From contig JAFBJZ010000880.1 of assembly GCA_016785225.1 (NCBI GenBank), positions 248,001-312,000 of the forward strand: a stretch of DNA of 64,000 nucleotides, in the 5' to 3' direction. Origin of the DNA: Psettodes erumei. Its lineage: Eukaryota; Chordata; Actinopteri; Pleuronectiformes; Psettodidae. The translations under genes and the position numbers were made by a program. The notes beneath the pieces were generated by a model that did no database searches, was not told the origin of the DNA, and saw nothing but the letters and a program-made list of their open reading frames with translations. Every line of letters starts with the position of its first letter. The first letter of the stretch is position 1. Positions 1-9,756 of the stretch are shown here, one piece after another.

Positions 1-499
1 CTAATAGTCACATGTGCTATTTAAAGATACATAAGCCTCATTCAGTTTAGGGTTTTTACTTCATGACATCACTCCATACTCAAAACCACTTTCTGTTACA
101 GTAAGTTATTAGACCAAAGTCAATCTGAAACTTTTTTTGGGTCACCCCTTCTTCCTTTACTTGACTTATTTAATTTAGATTTGAAGTCATGCCTCCTAAG
201 CAGGCATCATTCCACATATCTAAGGCACTGTCATCACTTTGAAGATTTCAGCAGCCGTGGAGAGAATAGAGATGAGGATCAAGATAGCAGGATGCAACAA
301 GAGAGGGGAGGGGAAAGTGAGGCGAAGAAGCATCTGTTATATTTCAGGAAAGCTAAAGGGAGGAGAGGAGACACAAAAGTCGTCTTTTTTTAACCCTGAG
401 GTTATGTCTGGTCTTTAAACTAATGTTGCATCAAATGTAAAAATCCACTGGCTTTGCCTACAACACAAAATACTCATTAGTGTGTGAATGAGCAAGAGA
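1..499. other. Intergenic, nothing recognised
   Basis: AT-rich sequence with no recognisable gene. Bases 284-375 are purine-rich (GA-biased) on the plus strand. The short open frames here have no family resemblance and are probably chance. Confidence 0.6.
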
Positions 500-544
500 T
501 TAATAAAGGACAAAGAAAAGAATATTTGAAGTTTTTTCATCTAA

Positions 545-790
545 ACTAATAGTGTTGATAGGGACTGTTACACTGACCAAGCACTTTTTAGGAACACCAT
601 AATAATACTGGGTAGGGCCTTGCTTTGCTGTCAAAACAGCATAAACATTTTGCTGAGGTTTTGCTCTATGTTGACATGACTGCATCTTATCATTTCTGCA
701 GATTTGTCAGCTATGCATTTATGCTGCCAGTCTCTTGTTGTACCACATTCCAAAGGTGTTCTACAGGATTCACATCTGGGGACTGATTTG
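545..790 (-). mobile_element. Tc1/mariner relic, 3' part of a transposase (minus strand)
   Basis: The plus strand reads as the reverse complement of the 3' part of a common teleost Tc1-like transposase gene. The block around 587-640 and the block around 660-780 both follow the remembered family consensus, with the stretch between them shortened. On the minus strand a short frame contains GPTQYYYGVPK, which I read as the transposase C-terminus. No terminal inverted repeat or catalytic DDE segment is left at this site. A separate piece of what looks like the same family's terminal repeat lies near 61575. The element is dead. The assignment rests on remembered consensus, not on a search. Confidence 0.7.
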
Positions 791-1064
791 TAATCACATA
801 CATACACACAAAAAGAGCCCCAGAAAAGGCATACACCATTTATTTCTATGTTTGTACGATGGTGTATAATGGCCATTTGGGTAAAAAATTAAAATGACAA
901 AGCTGGGGTAGGGCAGTTATAATCTAAGTAAAAACTCAGAATGCTCCAGTTTAAAGTAAGTAATTAATAAGGAAAAATATATTCTCTGGTATTACAAACT
1001 GAAAAAAATCTGTGACCTTCAGGCATCTACATTTGAGATACAATTAACCAGTGAGTCAGTCAGC
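791..1064. other. Intergenic, nothing recognised
   Basis: Low-complexity AT-rich spacer between a Tc1 relic and a LINE relic. No coding or structural signal was seen. Confidence 0.5.
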
Positions 1065-1400
1065 CCATTGCTATCAGAGACATGGCCACATAGAAGTGAG
1101 TGTCATCAGCAAAGCTGTGGAAAGAGATGTCGTGCCTCCTGACACTGTCCAGGGTTAGCAAAAAAGTAACAGTTGTACAATTGATCCCTATGGTAACCCA
1201 CAGGTAACCTTATATTTTTTGGAGAAGTGCTCATCTACAAATACAAATGTTTTCTTCCACAAAGATATAAGGTTAAACACATAAAAATGATTCCAGACAA
1301 AGCAACTTGCTCATTTAATCTATTTCAAGGAATCTAGTGGTCCACAGTGTTAAAGGTAGAGCCCAGATGAAGCTGCACCAGAACTGAAGGCTTGTTGTTG
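1065..1400 (-). pseudogene. LINE reverse-transcriptase relic (motifs A, B, C)
   Basis: On the minus strand three reverse-transcriptase motifs occur in the expected order. Motif A reads SVLVQLHLGSTFNTVDH (about 1334-1390), matching the LINE pattern with aspartate-to-histidine and alanine-to-serine type decay. Motif B reads VTCGLP, stop, GSI (about 1177-1210), where intact elements have a G-x-P-Q-G-S core. Motif C reads FADDTH (about 1088-1125), the catalytic FADD box. The motifs are in different frames and interrupted by stops, and the spacing is shorter than in intact elements. It is an old, inactive non-LTR retrotransposon fragment. The clade (Rex/Babar/L2-like) is not resolved. Confidence 0.7.
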
Positions 1401-1499
1401 TTGTCAAGATTTGTACTTTGCTGTGATGTGTCCTGACTTGAAACGTTTCTAATTATGTCAACCAAGGAGATTAGGTTTTCACCATTTTGTTTGTTTGAG

Positions 1500-1860
1500 A
1501 CAGTCTGTTTGTTTGTTTGTCCGTGGGATTTTGCGCAAACCATTGAAATGATTTGCACCAAACTTGGTTGAAGGACTGCACATGGACCAAGGGAGATCCC
1601 ACTGTATTTTGGTGGAGATCCAGTTAAAGAGGCAGATCTAGGATTGTATTATCATTTTCTTTAGCATTGCAAGATAGGTAAATTTTCCACGTTTGCATCA
1701 AATAATGTGTGGAGCATGATGTAATAGTTCAATCATTTTTATGGTGTTCAGATCTATGAAATCCATTTTTGGTGCAGATCTACATCATGATCCTGATCTT
1801 ATGGAAGAAAATGTTGAATCCATAATTCTGTGCTCTATTCATTGCCATTCTAGTTTAAAG
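1500..1860 (+). repeat. Teleost interspersed repeat (MITE-like)
   Basis: The run starting near 1545 (low-complexity lead-in, then a 'caccaaacttggttgaagga' segment, then 'ttttggtggagatccag', ending near 'tgccattctagtt' at about 1842) matches my memory of a very common short non-coding interspersed repeat of fish and other vertebrates. No coding potential. Exact ends and terminal repeats are not visible, so the boundaries are approximate. Confidence 0.5.
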
Positions 1861-4447
1861 TTTGAACTGATTAAAAGCGATTTTATTTTCTCCTATTTGA
1901 CCGAAAAATAGGAGATTTGGAATTGGTCTAAAATGGCTAGGTGATAAAATATCCAGGTTCCTTTTCTTTAAAAGAGGTTTTACTAAGGCATTTTTAAAAT
2001 CAGTGGGGAAGACTAACAGCTGTAGGGAGACTTAAAAATAGATTGAAAAATAGAATTTGGAATTGGGTTGAGGGAGCATGTTGAGGGCTTCAGTTCTGTT
2101 ACTATTTTCAGCATCCAACAGGTCAAATGGTTCCAACTTGACATCTTGAACAGATATAGCTAGATCAGTGACAGAAGATACTGTATATCTGATATAAATA
2201 AATTGAAGCTGCATCCATGTTTCTGGGTCATTATGTTAACATGCTGTTTGAAACCCATATGTTCCAATAATTCAAAAAACTTTTTGGCCAGAATATCAGA
2301 ATGTTAAAATCATCACATCAAATGCAGGTATCAGTGTGAATGACGGTGAATGACAGATAGTCGGACTGAGTTTGCCATTAAGAGGGGGCAGATAATTTAG
2401 GAGATCTATATATTGTCATTGTAAGGAAATGAGGTCAGAAAAAAGTAGCATGAAAGGTGCCTAGGTCCACATCCCTGCCCTTCAGTGTCTATATGGTTAA
2501 ATTAGAAAAAGTGTTGCTGTGGCAGATGTGTCTGTAGATAAGGATTTCCCTCTGTCTCTCACCCATGTTTTCTGCTCCCATGCCATGAAGTTTGTATCTT
2601 TGGGCCCTTTTGCTCTGGGCTGTTGTTGGACCCACCAATTTTTCAGACATTATGACAACCACACCAATGAGCCACAGTGTTGTAGTGGGTGACATGTTCC
2701 CTCACACCGCATACACCTGAACTCACACATGGTGGTTTATTTTCACTCAGTCCCACACACACCCTCCTGCTCCTTCAAATATGGATTAATCACACACTGA
2801 AGTGCAAATGCACAACAAAAGACTTTCAGACTAGTCTTGTTGGAAAAGATACAGAGATACGGAGTCCAGGCAGTCCTCATCACCATGACAGCACAGATTT
2901 TATGTCATCTTCAGTCGCTAAGACTGATAACTAACCTGAATCTTGTTCTGTGTTTCAGTTGAGTGAAGCAACTGAGTCAACAGATTGTAACACAAAACAA
3001 CTAATGTCTCTTCTTTGAGACAGTGGGTACTTTACATGACACTTTATTAGTCTGACTGATGTTATGAACCTGAATAATACCAGACTTTTAACATGCATGT
3101 CAACATCATGTCAACATGTCAACATCTAACTTTTCATAGTCCAGCTAGCACACTTCAATTCAACCTACTTCCCATTGTAAGCCATAACAACAGACTAACA
3201 GCTGTAATGGCAGTGTTATCCACCTTCACCGTAACTACGAAAGATAGTGTGAATCTCATTTGAATACAAGTAAATATATGCATATATGAAATGTACAGAG
3301 CTGTAAGGTCATCCATGTTTTACGGCTCAATATGTTAGCAGTTTGCTGCTGGCTAACTTGCATGTCGATTGTTTGGTCTGTGACATAAAAGGTCAACCAG
3401 GCATATTTCCGGCAATGAATCGATTAATTGATGTGTATGTATACTGTAACAAGGACAATGGTCCAGTTCAATCACATGTTCAAGCTACAACCATAGCTTG
3501 ACTGAACTGTACATGTAAATGTAGTCAGTGTGCATTTGTTACTTATCAGCATTATATAACAGCACAACACAATGAAGCCCTATTCACTGTACCACTCAAG
3601 AGTATGGAACAGTTCTAAATACCACGAGCTACCAAACTTCCGCACTTACTGAGATGACAAACACATTCTGTCCTCCCCACACAACCACAGCCTGAAACCA
3701 CCCACCCAATCAACATTCATATGCAACACTTCCAAAAATGTTTTGAGGGGCCTCCATCACTGTACTAAACACAGCATCTATACACTGCAGCTGACATAGC
3801 TGACAATTTGTGACATAGCTGATGGTTTCTAATCTGTGTGAACTGCCATAAACTGCTTGGGGTCTACGGTTTCACTCAGGAATGTGTTATCTGCTCTCCT
3901 CTGCAACTTTATTGACAGTGCAGATTTTGCCTTCATGCGTGAGCCGTGAGTTTTGTTGCTTTTCACACATTGATGCTCATTAAATGTTAACATTTCAGGC
4001 AGCATTGTACAAAGCAGCCCACATTTCTTTTGGTGCTTAAAGAGGTAGAGAGATCTTTGAAAAGACTCATTTTAAACAATTTTTCTGTGGAGGTCATGAA
4101 AAATTTGGTCTATGTCGCTCTGTATTACTATTGCTCTTGGTTCAGCCTCAAACTTCTTTTCTGACATTGCACTGTGCTGCTGTGGTTAATTATTTAATCA
4201 AGCAATTGCGATCGATTAAACTGTCACCTGCTGAGCTTCAAGTTGCATCATGCCATCGTTATCAGTGCTGTTGCTGAATGACTTGCTGATTCAAACAGTC
4301 ACCCTCTCAAAGTGTAATCATCTCACCATTATAAAAATATAATAATTTCTTCTGATGTCAGCAGCGGTGCTTTTTTATTTCAGTTGCAGCTGTCTTGTAA
4401 ACCCTAGGACCAGGGCTTTTTCGCCACAGTAGTGACATGGTTTATAC
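1861..4447. other. Intergenic, nothing recognised
   Basis: About 2.6 kb without a recognisable exon, RNA or repeat family. Short frames at 2032-2214, 2489-2695 and 2689-2934 have no motif and overlap each other on opposite strands, so they are treated as chance. A short direct repeat of 'gtcaacat' occurs near 3100-3122. Confidence 0.5.
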
Positions 4448-6030
4448 CAGGGGTGGGCAAACTTTTTGGCTCAGGCGCCACATTGACTTTAAAAATTTGA
4501 CACACGGGCCGGGTCAGCACCAGATGCATACATATTAAACATAAACATAAAAAGGCATTACAGTGTTATTACTTACATTAACTTTTAGTGGGAACAGTGT
4601 TGTTGATCACCCGTTTTTGCCAGTGCATCAAAGTCCGGTGTCAGTTTTGTTGTGGCAATTCTCAGAACAGATCTGAGGTGTTCATTACTCAAATGGGATC
4701 TGTGGGGTGCTTTGTTGATGATCACACTAAAAGTCTGTTCACACACATATGTAGAGCCAAACAACACCAGCATTCTCTGTGCCATCTTCTGGATGTTTGG
4801 AAATTTGGCTGCACTTAATGAAGCATAAAACTCATCCAGTTTAAGAGAGTTGAACTTCTCCTTCATAACAGTGTCACTTTGGAGATCAATGAGTTCCAAC
4901 TGCAACTCTTCTGGCACTGTTTCAGGATCTTGTGTGAAAGGACATGAAACCAGCTGAAGTGACTTGTCAATTTTTCCAAAATCAGAGGACCGACGGCAGA
5001 ATTCTCCATGCAGGTCATCCAGTGATTTCCTGTTTTTTCACATGTCGAGGGGCCTCTTTCAGTGTCGCCAGTGTGGGGAAATGAGCGAATGACTTGTTTG
5101 ACATTTGCTTTGAGAATAAGGCCAGCTTGGTTTTGAAGGCTCTCACGTTTGTGTACATATCATGGACAAACTGATCTTTCCCTTGTAGTTTTACGTTCAG
5201 CTCATTCATGTGTGTCAGTATGTCCACAGCAAAAGCTAAATCACAAAGCCAATCGTCAGCTTTCTCAAGTAGCTCCAAAAATGAGATAATCTCTTGTTTG
5301 AGCTCCCACACTCGTTGACACACTTTCCCCAAACTTACCCAGCGGACATTGGAGTGGTAAAGCAGGTCCTGGTGATCAGCGTCAGTTTCTTCAAGAAACG
5401 TAATAAACTGACGATGCTGAAGTCCCTCGCTCGAATAAAGTTTACGAGTTTTACAACTGGTTTCACTACGTGGTCAAGCTGCAATACAGATTTACACAGT
5501 GCTTCCTGGTGGATTATGCAGTGTAAGAAAATGACTTCCTGCTCAGGGTTGTCCTCTTTCACCCGATCCTGTATTCTTTTGAGCAACCCAACGTTTTTTC
5601 CAGTCAGATTTGGCGATCCATCTGTGGTAACGTTGATGAGCGTACTCCAAGGTAGCTTGTGCCTTTCCATTGCCACCGACACGCCGTTATACAAATCCTC
5701 TCCCCTTCTTTTCCCCTTCAGTGATTCCATGGCCAAAAACTCCTCCGTTATCTCAAAATTGTCATTAATCCCTCTGATAAAAATTAAAAGCTGAGCGGTG
5801 TTCTTTACGTCGTTACTTTCCAGTGCCAAAGAATATAATGTAAATGACTCCGCTTGTTTATTAAGCTTCCTAGCTAAATCCTCGTCAATTAGCTCAACAC
5901 GGCGAGTTACTGTCCTGCGTGATAAGCTAATTTTTTCAAATTTGTTCTTGCTCTGAATTTGAGCAATTCCGTACCAAATTTTAGCGGGCCGGATGAAAAA
6001 GGCAAACGGGCCGTAGTTTGCCCACCCCTG
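4448..6030 (-). mobile_element. hAT (Charlie-type) DNA transposon, arm A copy
   Basis: Terminal inverted repeats CAGGGGTGGGCAAACT start at 4448 and end, in reverse, at 6030, giving a 1583-bp element. The hAT superfamily makes 8-bp target duplications. Here the flanks (gtttatac and gactagat) agree at only 4 of 8 positions, so a target duplication is not demonstrable. The interior carries a GTF2IRD2/ZBED-like transposase on the minus strand. The N-terminal part, including any BED zinc finger, is missing between about 5960 and the right terminal repeat. The same element, reversed and deleted differently, lies at 26785-27596. Confidence 0.85.
4585..5957 (-). pseudogene. hAT transposase pseudogene (GTF2IRD2/ZBED-like), arm A
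   Basis: Read right to left, the frame begins around 5940 (LSRRTVTRRVELIDEDLARK). It runs through the RNase-H-like region, including the acidic motif TDGSPNLTGKN near 5610, and ends with the hAT dimerisation region (ALSAAKFPNI... CEQTFSVI) and a stop at 4585. At least two indels break it. One nucleotide is missing near 5424, shifting frame before the histidine-asparagine-valine-arginine-tryptophan stretch. Two nucleotides are missing near 5037 relative to arm B. The N-terminal DNA-binding part is absent. In intact elements such a protein would cut and paste the transposon in the nucleus. This copy cannot. Confidence 0.82.
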
Positions 6031-6251
6031 GACTAGATCATGTTAGGCATTTTTGCTTGAAAAATTCAGATGAATTTTCTGTCTGATCCACAAGTCATTT
6101 TATTGATAAAGTCATGATAAGACAGCAGTTCAGATATTCATACAATTGAAACATTTCTAGTCAAGCCAGCCAAACATGCATTAAAAACATCTTCATCTTC
6201 CTCAGTGAGGCAGTGAAAGTATGTGAAGAGCAGGTGTCTTTCAGTGTGAGG
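6031..6251. other. Arm A spacer between hAT and coiled-coil unit, with a deletion
   Basis: This spacer is collinear with arm B (reverse of about 26566-26784). At 6250/6251 arm A jumps directly to sequence that in arm B lies about 234 bp further on. The missing piece includes the GT-rich stretch and the best candidate start codon of the coiled-coil frame. Confidence 0.75.
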
Positions 6252-7862
6252 TAGATTTCTACTTTAGCTATCTTCAGCAGGCAGCATGCACTCAGCTGCA
6301 CAGCTCAGCGCAACTCACCAGAGGCCACAATGAGGGGAGACTCGTGCTCGATCTCCCTGAGGAGGTACTAGCATTTTGTTGGAATCGCTTCTCGAGCAGG
6401 GAATCTCTGATGATGGCGCTCAAGGGTGAGCAGTGACTATCACAGTGAAGTCAGCAGGCTCAAGGCTGATTTCCAAGCCAAGATGAAGGTTCAGAGTGTG
6501 CAGATCAGCAGCCTCCATGCCGTCCTTAAAGAGGCGCAGCACATGCTGGAGGAAGAGCGTTCCAGTCTGTTGCAGGAGCACCAACTTTTTGTGGAGCAGA
6601 AAAAGAAATTCAACAAAAAACGAAGATCATCAAAGAAGAAAAACATGCCAAAGTCAGACGAAGTCCAGACCTGTCAGGCAGAGGTGGACAAGGAGAGAGA
6701 TGAGGTGAATGAGTTGAAGGCTGCTCTGACGGAGGAAAATAGCAAGCTGAAGGACAAACCAACGCAGTTGATGGAGGAGAATGTCCAGCTCCAGTCAGAG
6801 CTCGAAAAACTGAAGCATGCACATCATGCTCAGCTTCAGATCAACGAGAATGAGAGGAACGACTTTGAGAAAACTCGCCGGACGCTGGAGCAGAAATTTA
6901 TAACCAGTCAAACAGAGTGGCAGAGGGAGAAGGCCGGCCTCCAGGCAGAGCTCCAGGAATTGAAGGATGCACAAAGTAAAGACACCTGGAGCCAGGAGAG
7001 AGATCTCCTTCTGAAAGAGGTTGCGCAGTGCAGGGCCTCCTGTGCAGAAAAAGTGGATAAGGACCAGCTGAAGGAAGCCCTCAAGGCGGCAGAGCAGGAG
7101 GTAAAGCTGCTGGAGGAGAAGGAAAGCTCTACCAGCTCCATTGGGGCTGAGCTGCAGAGGGCGAACCATGACCTGATGGCAGCGCTGAGCAAAGCTGAGG
7201 AAGAGAAAGCTGTGAGCAACCGTCTCCAGTGTGAGCGAGAGGAGACGGGAAATACTATGACACTTGACGCAGCTCTGCCTCCTCCAAATGATGTTGAGCT
7301 CCAGTCAGGCAGCGACGCCCCCAAGCCCCAGGAGGACACAAGATCCCTCCTCCAAGTCATCGACGCACCCATGAATACTCTCCAGGGGGAAGACCAGGAG
7401 TGGAAGAGGTGTCAGGATGAAATCGAGGGTCAGCCAAGCACATCAGAAACCAACACTGGGAAAAAGAAAAAGAAGAAGCGGTTCTCTCTCTCTCTCCTCT
7501 TCCGCAGAAACCCACCTGTGGAAAACTCCCTGCTGGAGACCTGCCCTCTGCAGCGAGAGGAGACGGGAAATACTATGACACTTGACGCAGCTCTGCCTCC
7601 TCCAAATGATGTTGAGCTCCAGTCAGGCAGCGATGCCCCCAAGCCCCAGGAGGACACAAGATCCCTCCTCCAAGTCATTGACGCACCCATGAATACTCTC
7701 CAGGGGGAAGACCAGGAGTGGAAGAGGTGTCAGGATGAAATCGAGGGTCAGCCAAGCACATCAGAAACCAACACTGGGAAAAAGAAAAAGAAGTGGTTCC
7801 AGTTGCTCTCCCACAGAAACCCACCTGTGGAAAACTCCCTGCTGGACACACGTCAAACGTGA
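6252..7862 (+). pseudogene. Unidentified coiled-coil protein, arm A unit 1 (5' frameshifted)
   Basis: The frame is open from about 6426 to the stop at 7862 (about 478 codons). It encodes a strongly charged heptad-rich coiled coil (LKADFQAK..., LQSELEKLK, LLEEKESS), followed by an acidic/proline linker and a lysine run. Relative to unit 2 and arm B, one T is missing near 6374 and one C near 6421, so the conserved first ~45 residues (NLPEEVLAFLLE region) are out of frame. The likely start codon was removed by the 6251 deletion. Five codons (ERVEK) are missing near 7060. A 318-bp in-frame duplication (7235-7552 and 7553-about 7850) repeats the C-terminal linker. I do not recognise the family. 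It has no introns in the visible stretch. It is probably a non-functional duplicate, though the downstream frame is intact. Confidence 0.6.
7235..7850 (+). repeat. 318-bp in-frame tandem duplication inside unit 1
   Basis: The block starting 'gcgagaggagacgggaaat' at 7235 recurs at 7553, an offset of 318 bp or 106 codons, so the reading frame is kept. The repeated protein segment runs from REETGNTMTLDAALPPPND to a GKKKKK run. The two copies differ by only a few bases, which implies a recent event. Unit 2 and arm B have a single copy, so the duplication is specific to unit 1. Confidence 0.85.
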
Positions 7863-7890
7863 CGTAGCCACGCCCTTGCGTGACATCGCC

Positions 7891-9297
7891 ACTCAGCTGC
7901 ACAGCTCGGCGCAACTCACCAGAGGCCACAATGAGGGGAGACTCGTGCTCAATCTCCCTGAGGAGGTACTGGCATTTTTGTTGGAATTGCTTCTCGAGCA
8001 GGGAATCTACGATGATGGCGCTCCAAGGGTGAGCAGTGACTATCACAATGACGTCAGCAGGCTCAAGGCTGATTTCCAAGCCAAGATGAAGCTTCAGAGT
8101 GCGCAGATCAGCAGCCTCCATGCCGTCCTTAAAGAGGCGCAGCACATGCTGGAGGAAGAGCGCTCCAGTCTGTTGCAGGAGCACCAACTTTTTGTGGAGC
8201 AGAAAAAGAAATTCAACAAAAAACGAAGATCATCAAAGAAGAAAAACATGCCAAAGTCAGACGAAGTCCAGACCTGTCAGGCAGAGGTGGACAAGGAGAG
8301 AGATGAGGTGAATGAGTTGAAGGCTGCTCTGACGGAGGAAAATAGCAATCTGAAGGACAAACCAACGCAGTTGATGGAGGAGAATGTCCAGCTCCAGTCA
8401 GAGCTCGAAAAACTGAAGCATGCACATCATGCTCAGCTTCAGATCAACAAGAATGAGAAGAACGACTTTGAGAACCCTCGCCGGATGCTGGAGCAGAAAT
8501 TTATAACCAGTCAAACAGAGTGGCAGAGGGAGAAGGCCGGCCTCCAGGCAGAGCTCCAGGAATTGAAGGATGTACAAAGTAAAGACACCTGGAGCCAGGA
8601 GAGAGATCTCCTTCTGAAAGAGGTTGCACAGGGCAGGTCCTCCTGTGCAGAAAAAGTGGATAAGGAGAGAGTGGAGAAGGACCAGCTGAAGGAAGCCCTC
8701 AAGGCGGCAGAGCAGGAGGTAAAGCTGCTGGAGGAGAAGGAAAGCTCTACCAGCTCCATTGTGGCTGAGCTGCAGAGGGCGAACCATGACCTGATGGCAG
8801 CGCTGAGCAAAGCTGAGGAAGAGAAAGCTGTGAGCAACCGTCTCCAATGTGAGCGAGAGGAGACGGGAAATACTATGACACTTGACGCAGCTCTGCCTCC
8901 TCCAAATGATGTTGAGCTCCAGTCAGGCAGCGACGCCCCCAAGCCCCAGGAGGACACAAGATCCCTCCTCCAAGTCATCGACGCACCCATGAATACTCTC
9001 CAGGGGGAAGACCAGGAGTGGAAGAGGTGTCAGGATGAAATCGAGGGTCAGCCAAGCACATCAGAAACCAACACTGGGAAAAAGAAAAAGAAGTGGTTCC
9101 AGTGGCTCTCCCGCAGAAACCCAGAAAACTCCCTGCTGGACACACGTCCAAAGTGGAGTTTTCCACTTTTTCCGGCAAAAGTGGAGAACTGCTACACCAG
9201 ACCTGGCAGTTGGCACTGTCGTGATCCCAGCTCCCTTTTCTGTATACTCTATTTACAGAAACCACACACACCCACATGCAACTTTACCCCACCCTGA
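7891..9297 (+). CDS. Unidentified coiled-coil protein, arm A unit 2 (5' incomplete)
   Basis: Unit 2 repeats unit 1 after a tandem offset of about 1601 bp. From 7891 (TQLHSSAQLTRG) to the stop at 9297 it is continuously open for 468 codons. A short hydrophobic helix-like segment (NLPEEVLAFLLELLLEQG) is followed by about 280 residues of lysine/glutamate-rich coiled coil with a basic patch (KKKFNKKRRSSKKK). Then come an acidic/proline linker, a KKKKK run and a variable tail. The frame is also open upstream to 7735, but that part is unit 1 read out of frame. No good start codon precedes the homologous region. A polyadenylation signal follows at 9312. It may be a 5'-truncated duplicate. Function unknown; only a structural, protein-protein interaction role can be guessed from the coiled coil. 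Confidence 0.55.
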   Translation, partial: TQLHSSAQLTRGHNEGRLVLNLPEEVLAFLLELLLEQGIYDDGAPRVSSDYHNDVSRLKADFQAKMKLQSAQISSLHAVLKEAQHMLEEERSSLLQEHQLFVEQKKKFNKKRRSSKKKNMPKSDEVQTCQAEVDKERDEVNELKAALTEENSNLKDKPTQLMEENVQLQSELEKLKHAHHAQLQINKNEKNDFENPRRMLEQKFITSQTEWQREKAGLQAELQELKDVQSKDTWSQERDLLLKEVAQGRSSCAEKVDKERVEKDQLKEALKAAEQEVKLLEEKESSTSSIVAELQRANHDLMAALSKAEEEKAVSNRLQCEREETGNTMTLDAALPPPNDVELQSGSDAPKPQEDTRSLLQVIDAPMNTLQGEDQEWKRCQDEIEGQPSTSETNTGKKKKKWFQWLSRRNPENSLLDTRPKWSFPLFPAKVENCYTRPGSWHCRDPSSLFCILYLQKPHTPTCNFTPP

Positions 9298-9311
9298 TGC
9301 TGTTTGTAAAC

Positions 9312-9317
9312 AATAAA
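9312..9317 (+). promoter_or_regulatory. Polyadenylation signal AATAAA after unit 2
   Basis: Canonical AATAAA begins 15 bases after the unit 2 stop. The same signal is conserved in reverse in arm B at 24819-24824, which suggests an ancestral 3' end for this gene. No A-tract follows, so a simple recent processed insertion is not shown. Confidence 0.6.
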
Positions 9318-9756
9318 TCTGTCAATCTCAGTGGAAGTCGCATATACATAGCCAGTGTGGGGACAACCAGTCATTAGTGTACACGTCCTGGACACCACCT
9401 CATCCCTAAATCCCAGTTCCAACAATCCAAGATCAGTTAAAAAAAATCCTAGGTATATATTTGTGGGCATTAATTAGCTGATGAGGTTTCTTGTCCTAAA
9501 TCTTGTCCTAAATCCCTAAAAATTACATTTAGTGTAGTGTCTGAATTATTATCATCATGATGATCATTCCTCATCATGATCATTATCATTCCTTTGTGTT
9601 TGCAGTGTGAACAACACAACAACACACTGACACTACTTCACTCTCCTGCATGTAGAGTGCAGATAGCTTGTTGAGCCAGGGCAGTGCTTTGTTTTGTATT
9701 AGTGTCTGTGTCACCAGTCTCTGTTTTTAGGGTAGACTCTTTTGCTCTACTGTTAG
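9318..9756. repeat. Distal end of inverted-duplication arm A
   Basis: Non-coding sequence that aligns in reverse with about 24362-24815. Shared segments include the block around 9360-9480 and 'tgctttgttttgtatt' at 9687-9702. Homology can be followed to about 9756 ('gggtagactcttttgctct'), after which the arms diverge. Confidence 0.75.

Noticed and set aside
4440..6038. 8-bp target-site duplication around the arm A hAT
   Set aside because: Flanking 8-mers gtttatac and gactagat match at only 4 of 8 positions, not better than expected for AT-rich DNA.
6908..7372. Serine-rich minus-strand frame repeated at 8511-8990 and (plus strand) 25200-25673
   Set aside because: Mirror image of the GAG/AAG-rich coiled-coil coding strand; no independent coding evidence.
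7675..8187. 170-codon open frame on the minus strand across the coiled-coil units
   Set aside because: Antisense to the coiled-coil frames, and it recurs in every copy only because the DNA is duplicated. Composition is typical of the reverse of a Glu/Lys-rich frame.
4448..9756. Coiled-coil gene as cargo inside the hAT terminal repeats
   Set aside because: In both arms the coiled-coil frame lies outside the CAGGGGTGGGC ends, so this hAT did not carry it; a larger unseen element cannot be excluded.
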